Positions 59,842 to 64,000 of a stretch of DNA of 64,000 bases are shown here, in pieces. The number at the start of each line of letters is the position of its first letter. Position 1 is the stretch's first letter. Below the pieces are notes generated by a model. It did no database searches and was not told the DNA's origin. It saw only the letters and a program-made list of their open reading frames with translations. The translations under genes and the position numbers were made by a program. This stretch comes from Thalassovita sp. (lineage in GTDB: Bacteria > Pseudomonadota > Alphaproteobacteria > Rhodobacterales > Rhodobacteraceae): positions 1,336,402 through 1,400,401 of the forward strand of contig CP051233.1 of assembly GCA_017792425.1 (NCBI GenBank), in the 5' to 3' direction.

Positions 59842-60908
59842 CAGTCCCCGGTCTTTCCCGATAAGCCCTGATACAGGCGGCTATCCTTGTAATTCTCGAT
59901 CAGGAACCGCGCCACGACCCCCAGTGCCGCCGCCACCGGCACCGCGACCAGCATGCCGACAAACCCGAACAGCGCCCCGAATACTGACAGTGCAAAGATC
60001 AGCCAGACCGGGTGCAGCCCGACGGAACTGCCCACCAGTTTCGGCGTCAGCACATTGCCCTCGATCACCTGTCCCAACACGAATACCCCTGCAACCAGGC
60101 CCAGTTGGATCCATTCACCCCAGAACTGGAACAGGCCTAGTCCGATCGCCAGCGCCCCGCCCACGAAGGCCCCCACGTAGGGGATAAAGGTCAGCGCCCC
60201 GGCAACAAACCCCACGACCAGACCGAACTGCAGCCCCACCAGCATCAGCGCCACGGCATAGTAGGTGCCCAGCACCAGACAGACAGTCCCCATCCCCCGG
60301 ATGAAGGCGGCCAGGGTCTTGTCTATCTCTGCGGCCAGCCGGCGGATGACCGGCGCATGATCACGCGGCAGCAGGTCGTCGATCTTGCCCACCATGTTGT
60401 CCCAGTCGTACAGCAGGTAGAACGCCACCACAGGCACGATCACCAGCAGCATCACCACGTTGATGATCGACATGGCCGAGCTGAACACCGCCTGCAGCAG
60501 CTCTCCGCCCTTGGACTGGATCGTTTCGCCCACCGTTTTCAGCGACTGATGCAAGGTAGAGGAGCTGTCCAGAAGATCGGGAAAGCGCGTCGTCAGAAAG
60601 GTGCGCAAGTCCTCGAACACTTTGGGAATGACATTGAACAGCGCGATGGTCTGCTCGATCAGGGTCGGCACCACCAGCAGGACCAGCAGCACCGCCACCA
60701 GCAGCCCGACCAGCGTGATGATCGTCGTCGCCACCGCGCGTGACGCGCCCATCTTCTCGATCCGGTCGGCGACCGGGTCCAGGAAATAGGCCACCGCGCC
60801 GCCCAGCACGAAGGGCAGGATCACGTCCCCCAGGAACCAAAGCACCACCATGAACACCGCCGCAGCGACGCCCCAGTATTTCACCTGATCCCGGACCGGA
60901 AGGGCCAT
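59841..60908 (-). CDS. AI-2E / PerM family transporter
   Basis: 355 residues with about eight membrane helices: VMVFLWFLGDVILPFVLGGAVAYFLDP-like start, LVGLLVAVLLVLLVVPTLIEQT, FIPYVGAFVGGALAIGLGLFQF and GLHPVWLIFALSVFGALFGFVGMLVAVPVAAALGVVARF. The last two are family signatures. AI-2E transport is shown for only a few members, so the substrate is open. It is coupled to the Hda-like gene. The pair is conserved upstream of ppk in related genomes. Confidence 0.87.
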   Translation of the reverse strand: MALPVRDQVKYWGVAAAVFMVVLWFLGDVILPFVLGGAVAYFLDPVADRIEKMGASRAVATTIITLVGLLVAVLLVLLVVPTLIEQTIALFNVIPKVFEDLRTFLTTRFPDLLDSSSTLHQSLKTVGETIQSKGGELLQAVFSSAMSIINVVMLLVIVPVVAFYLLYDWDNMVGKIDDLLPRDHAPVIRRLAAEIDKTLAAFIRGMGTVCLVLGTYYAVALMLVGLQFGLVVGFVAGALTFIPYVGAFVGGALAIGLGLFQFWGEWIQLGLVAGVFVLGQVIEGNVLTPKLVGSSVGLHPVWLIFALSVFGALFGFVGMLVAVPVAAALGVVARFLIENYKDSRLYQGLSGKTGD

Positions 60909-61063
60909 GAACTCTCCTGTTGCTTCGGCGCATTATGTCGCCTTTAGACCCGTTAAGCGCAACCCTGTCCACGCGGATTTGTGGTGCCAGCACCGTTGTG
61001 CGTCTTGTCTGCCCGCGCGCAAAGCCATAAACGGGGGCAAACCCATTCCTGCAGAGGTCCGCG

Positions 61064-62416
61064 ATGCGCCTGTCCCGCTATTTCCTGCCCGTTCTGAAAG
61101 AAAATCCCTCCGAGGCCCAGATCGTCAGCCACCGCTTGATGCTGCGCGCCGGTATGATCAAGCAGCAATCCGCCGGGATCTATTCCTGGCTGCCGCTCGG
61201 TTTCAAGGTGCTGCGCAAACTTGAAAACATCGTGCACGAGGAACAGGTCCGCGCCGGGCACATCCCGATGCTGATGCCCACCCTGCAATCGGCGGACCTG
61301 TGGCGTGAATCCGGCCGCTATGACGACTATGGCGAAGAAATGCTGCGCATCACCGACCGCCACAAGCGTGACATGCTGTACGGCCCGACGAACGAGGAAA
61401 TGATCACCGACATTTTCCGCAGCCATATCGGCAGTTACAAAGATTTGCCGATGACACTCTACCACATCCAGTGGAAATTCCGGGATGAGGTCCGCCCGCG
61501 TTTCGGCGTCATGCGGGGCCGTGAATTCCTGATGAAAGACGGCTACAACTTCGACCTGACGAAAGAGGACGCGCTGCACGCCTACAACCGTCACCTGGTC
61601 AGCTACCTGCGCACCTATGAACGCATGGGGCTGCAGGCGATCCCGATGCGCGCAGACTCTGGCCCGATCGGCGGCGACGACACCCATGAATTCCTTGTGC
61701 TGGCCGATACCGGCGAATCCGAGGTGTTCTATGACAGCGCCGTCACCGACATCCGCCTGGGCGAGCGGGATATCAACTATGACGACAAGGCCCAGTGCCA
61801 GGCCATCATGGAAGAATTCACCGCCCTCTACGCCCGCACGGATGAAACCCACGACGAAGCCACTTTCAACGCCATCCCCGAAGACCGCCGCCGCAGCGCG
61901 CGCGGCATCGAGGTCGGCCAGATCTTCTATTTCGGCACCAAGTATTCCGAACCGATGGGTGCCACCGTGCAAGGCCCGGATGGCAAGCCGGTGCCCGTCC
62001 ACATGGGTAGCCACGGCATCGGCGTGTCGCGCCTGATCGGCGCCATCATCGAGGCCAGCCATGACGACAACGGCATCATCTGGCCCGAGGGCGTGACCCC
62101 GTTCCATGTCGGGATCGTCAACCTGAAACAGGGTGACGCCGAGGCCGACGCCGCCTGCGACGCGCTGTACGGCAGCTTCACCGCCCTGGGGCTGGAACCG
62201 CTCTACGATGACCGCAACGAACGCGCCGGCGGCAAGTTCGCGACGATGGACCTGATCGGCCTGCCGTGGCGCATCACCGTTGGCCCCCGCGGGCTGAAGA
62301 ACGGCGTCGTGGAACTGACCTGCCGCCGCACCGGCACCTCTGAAGAACTGCCGCCTGAACAGGCCGTCGAGAGAGTGGCGAAAATCTACGCAGGCCACAT
62401 GGTGCGCGGTCTTTGA
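61064..62416 (+). CDS. proS: prolyl-tRNA synthetase, short form
   Basis: 450 residues, class II. MRLSRYFLPVLKENPSEAQIVSHRLMLRAG, SAGIYSWLPLGFKVLRKLE, GPTNEEMIT and QWKFRDEVRPRFGVMRGREFLMKDGY are ProRS motifs. The ~180-residue editing insertion found in E. coli ProS is absent, as usual in alphaproteobacteria. A C-terminal anticodon domain ends at KIYAGHMVRGL. It charges tRNA-Pro. Without an editing domain a free-standing ProX-type editor may exist elsewhere. Followed by a terminator. Confidence 0.96.
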   Translation: MRLSRYFLPVLKENPSEAQIVSHRLMLRAGMIKQQSAGIYSWLPLGFKVLRKLENIVHEEQVRAGHIPMLMPTLQSADLWRESGRYDDYGEEMLRITDRHKRDMLYGPTNEEMITDIFRSHIGSYKDLPMTLYHIQWKFRDEVRPRFGVMRGREFLMKDGYNFDLTKEDALHAYNRHLVSYLRTYERMGLQAIPMRADSGPIGGDDTHEFLVLADTGESEVFYDSAVTDIRLGERDINYDDKAQCQAIMEEFTALYARTDETHDEATFNAIPEDRRRSARGIEVGQIFYFGTKYSEPMGATVQGPDGKPVPVHMGSHGIGVSRLIGAIIEASHDDNGIIWPEGVTPFHVGIVNLKQGDAEADAACDALYGSFTALGLEPLYDDRNERAGGKFATMDLIGLPWRITVGPRGLKNGVVELTCRRTGTSEELPPEQAVERVAKIYAGHMVRGL

Positions 62417-62457
62417 CCTGACACAACGGGCATTTTCAGGCCCAAGTACCCATTACG

Positions 62458-62500
62458 CCGCCCCCTTCGTCCGTGCTGGCGTTGGGGGCGGTTTCTTTTC
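62458..62500 (+). terminator. terminator after proS
   Basis: Stem CCGCCCCC/GGGGGCGG with an 18-base loop, followed by TTTCTTTTC, about 40 bases after the proS stop. Confidence 0.75.
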
Positions 62501-62582
62501 GGTCATCCGGGTCATCCACGCACCGCTTGACCTTCGTGCTGCGGGCGTCCACTTACTTCCTCAGGCAGCAAGAGGACCGCCC

Positions 62583-63872
62583 ATGACGAACTCCACCGCC
62601 CCTTTCGCGCGTTTCGAATGGATGATCGCGTGGCGGTATCTGCGCGCCCGCCGGGCCGAAGGCGGGGTCAGCGTCATGACCTGGATCAGCCTCATCGGCA
62701 TTACCCTTGCCGTGTTCGCGCTGATTGCCACATTGGCGGTCCGGTCTGGTTTTCGGGCGGAATTCGTGGATACGATTCTGGGCGCGAATGCGCATGTCAC
62801 CGTTTACAATATCGGCAGGGTGGATGCTGTCACCGGGCTGATCGACCGGACGTTCCCTGACTATGCCGAACGGGCTGATGCTATCCGTGCGATCCCCGGC
62901 GTCACCCATGTCGCGCCGCTGGTCAAGGGGCAGGTCATGGCCAACGCACGTGGCCGAAACGCGGGGGTAGAAGTGTTCGGGATCGCGCTGGAAGATCTGA
63001 AGAACATTCCCCGCATCGCTCACCCCGAAGACTTTGCCGGTACGCTGGATCATTTTGACCAAGGCATCGCCATCGGGTCCGGTGTGGCGCGTGAACTGGG
63101 GGTTAGCATTGGCGACAAGGTGAAACTGATCTCGCCAAACGGGGTCAAGACCGCCTTTGGCACCAGTCCGCGCGTGGTGGCCTATGACGTGGTCTATGTG
63201 TTTACAGCCGGACGCTATGATATCGACCGTACGCGGGTCTACATGCCGTTCAGGGCTGCTCAGGATTTCTTTAACCGCGAAAGCGTGGCGGATGAGCTGG
63301 AGGTCATGGTTGCCGATCCCGAAACCGTTGACGACATGGCGCTGGCATTGCTGGAGGTCAGCGGCGAGCGTGGACAGATCTGGACCTGGCGCGACGCCAG
63401 CGGCGGCTTTCTGCGGGCCTTGGATATAGAGGACAACGTGATGTTCGTGATCCTCTCGATCCTGGTGCTGATCGCGTCCATGAACATCGTGTCCGGCCTG
63501 ATCATGCTGGTGAAGAACAAGGGCCGGGACATCGGCATCCTGCGTACGATGGGCCTGACCGAAGGCGCAGTTCTGCGCGTGTTCTTCATCTGCGGGGCGT
63601 TCACCGGGGTCATCGGCACCGTGTTCGGGGTGATCCTGGGGTGTCTCTTCGCGGTCTACATCGACCCGATCTTCAGCTTTGTGAACTACGTGGCGGGTGG
63701 GGGCGTCTGGGATCCGGCGGTACGTGGGATTTACCAATTGCCCGCGCAATTGCGGCTGGCTGATGTCATGTCCGCGGTGACTCTGTCGTTGTCACTCAGC
63801 TTCATCGTGACGATCTTTCCGGCGCGCCGCGCCGCCCGTATGAACCCGGTAGAGGCGCTGCGCTATGAATGA
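62583..63872 (+). CDS. lipoprotein-releasing ABC transporter permease (LolC/LolE type)
   Basis: 429 residues: one N-terminal membrane helix (VMTWISLIGITLAVFALIATLAV), a large periplasmic MacB-like domain (~50-270), then three helices (MFVILSILVLIASMNIVSGLIMLV, VFFICGAFTGVIGTVFGVILG, SLSLSFIVTIFPARRAARMNPVEALRYE). This is the Lol permease fold that lifts lipoproteins from the inner membrane to LolA. MIAWRYLRARR at the start is typical. The stop overlaps lolD by eight bases. Whether it is LolC, LolE or a homodimeric form cannot be told without the other permease. Confidence 0.92.
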   Translation: MTNSTAPFARFEWMIAWRYLRARRAEGGVSVMTWISLIGITLAVFALIATLAVRSGFRAEFVDTILGANAHVTVYNIGRVDAVTGLIDRTFPDYAERADAIRAIPGVTHVAPLVKGQVMANARGRNAGVEVFGIALEDLKNIPRIAHPEDFAGTLDHFDQGIAIGSGVARELGVSIGDKVKLISPNGVKTAFGTSPRVVAYDVVYVFTAGRYDIDRTRVYMPFRAAQDFFNRESVADELEVMVADPETVDDMALALLEVSGERGQIWTWRDASGGFLRALDIEDNVMFVILSILVLIASMNIVSGLIMLVKNKGRDIGILRTMGLTEGAVLRVFFICGAFTGVIGTVFGVILGCLFAVYIDPIFSFVNYVAGGGVWDPAVRGIYQLPAQLRLADVMSAVTLSLSLSFIVTIFPARRAARMNPVEALRYE

Positions 63873-64000
63873 TCCCGTGCTGGAATTGGCTGGTGTCCAC
63901 AAAACCTATAACAAGGGCCTGCCCGGAGAGGTGCAGGTGCTGCAAGGTGCCGACCTGACTGTCAGGCACGGTGAAATCGTCGCGTTAGTCGCGCCTTCGG
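63865..64000 (+). CDS. lolD: lipoprotein-releasing ABC transporter ATP-binding protein, 3' cut by window end
   Basis: The first 45 codons are present: LELAGVHKTYNKGLPGEVQVLQGADLTV is the typical LolD start, including Tyr of the A-loop. The sequence ends at LVAPS, where the Walker A loop begins; homologues usually read VGPSG, so Ala for Gly is notable. It powers the permease encoded just upstream (start inside the lolE/C stop region, ATGAATGA). Confidence 0.9.
   Translation, partial: MNDPVLELAGVHKTYNKGLPGEVQVLQGADLTVRHGEIVALVAPS

Noticed and set aside
1..64000. CRISPR arrays, insertion sequences, prophage genes, tRNA or rRNA genes
   Set aside because: Looked for and not seen; no regular spaced repeats, transposase or integrase motifs, or cloverleaf-like intergenic segments.

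Overview
The window is chromosomal DNA of a marine-type Rhodobacteraceae (Roseobacter-group alphaproteobacterium). The evidence is high GC content, dense packing with many ATGA/TGATG overlaps, a 44-residue aa3-type cytochrome oxidase subunit IV, a prolyl-tRNA synthetase without editing domain, a PccR-type (ScfR family) regulator beside propionyl-CoA carboxylase genes, a TIGR02302/DUF4175 protein next to lysA, and small YdcH (DUF465) proteins. I saw no rRNA, tRNA, insertion sequence, prophage or CRISPR array. Both ends cut genes: a CAP-RTX secreted protein on the left and lolD on the right. The species cannot be named from this alone.

Layout. 1-4.6 kb: end of a CAP-RTX exported protein, oxidase subunit IV, a lipoprotein with a permuted papain-like signature, azlC-azlD, a membrane protein and greA. 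4.9-11.5 kb: ETF-ubiquinone oxidoreductase with its terminator, a TPR protein overlapping ispE, a long-chain polyprenyl diphosphate synthase, a DUF2007 protein, a TrmN6-like methyltransferase and a YdcH protein. 11.5-17.9 kb: an EamA transporter with its LysR regulator, a 50-codon gene, phaB and phaA each with its own terminator, an EAL protein and tag. 18-26.3 kb: tlpA-like gene divergent from argH, small membrane and lipoprotein genes, DUF4175, lysA and leuA, the last preceded by a leucine-rich leader peptide with mutually exclusive RNA stems. 26.4-35.1 kb: orphan sulfide:quinone oxidoreductase, an 18-unit MORN protein, nadE, DUF1801, a zincin-like protease, a 2OG-Fe(II) oxygenase, a hisC-type aminotransferase and a crotonase. 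35.3-50.7 kb: valS, an FNR-boxed YdcH gene, then the methylmalonyl-CoA pathway (pccR, pccB, five uncharacterised or lipoprotein genes, pccA, DUF4174, methylmalonyl-CoA mutase). 50.7-60.9 kb: nhaA, VOC-GNAT, TerB/DnaJ-nuclease pair, ppx, ppk, hda-like and an AI-2E family transporter. 61-64 kb: proS, a LolC/E permease and the start of lolD.

Main themes: short-chain acyl-CoA metabolism (propionyl-CoA to succinyl-CoA, acetoacetyl-CoA and polyhydroxyalkanoate precursors, electron transfer from acyl-CoA dehydrogenases to ubiquinone), amino-acid synthesis (Arg, Lys, Leu, probably His) and polyphosphate turnover. The most informative signals not explained by ordinary gene annotation are the leuA attenuation leader, TTTGCAAA palindromes in the pccR and pccB promoter regions, a perfect FNR box upstream of a DUF465 gene, and a recurrent intergenic element (GC hairpin followed by GAGTATTT and GCAAGATGAA) found downstream of ispE, the crotonase, pccB and the mutase.
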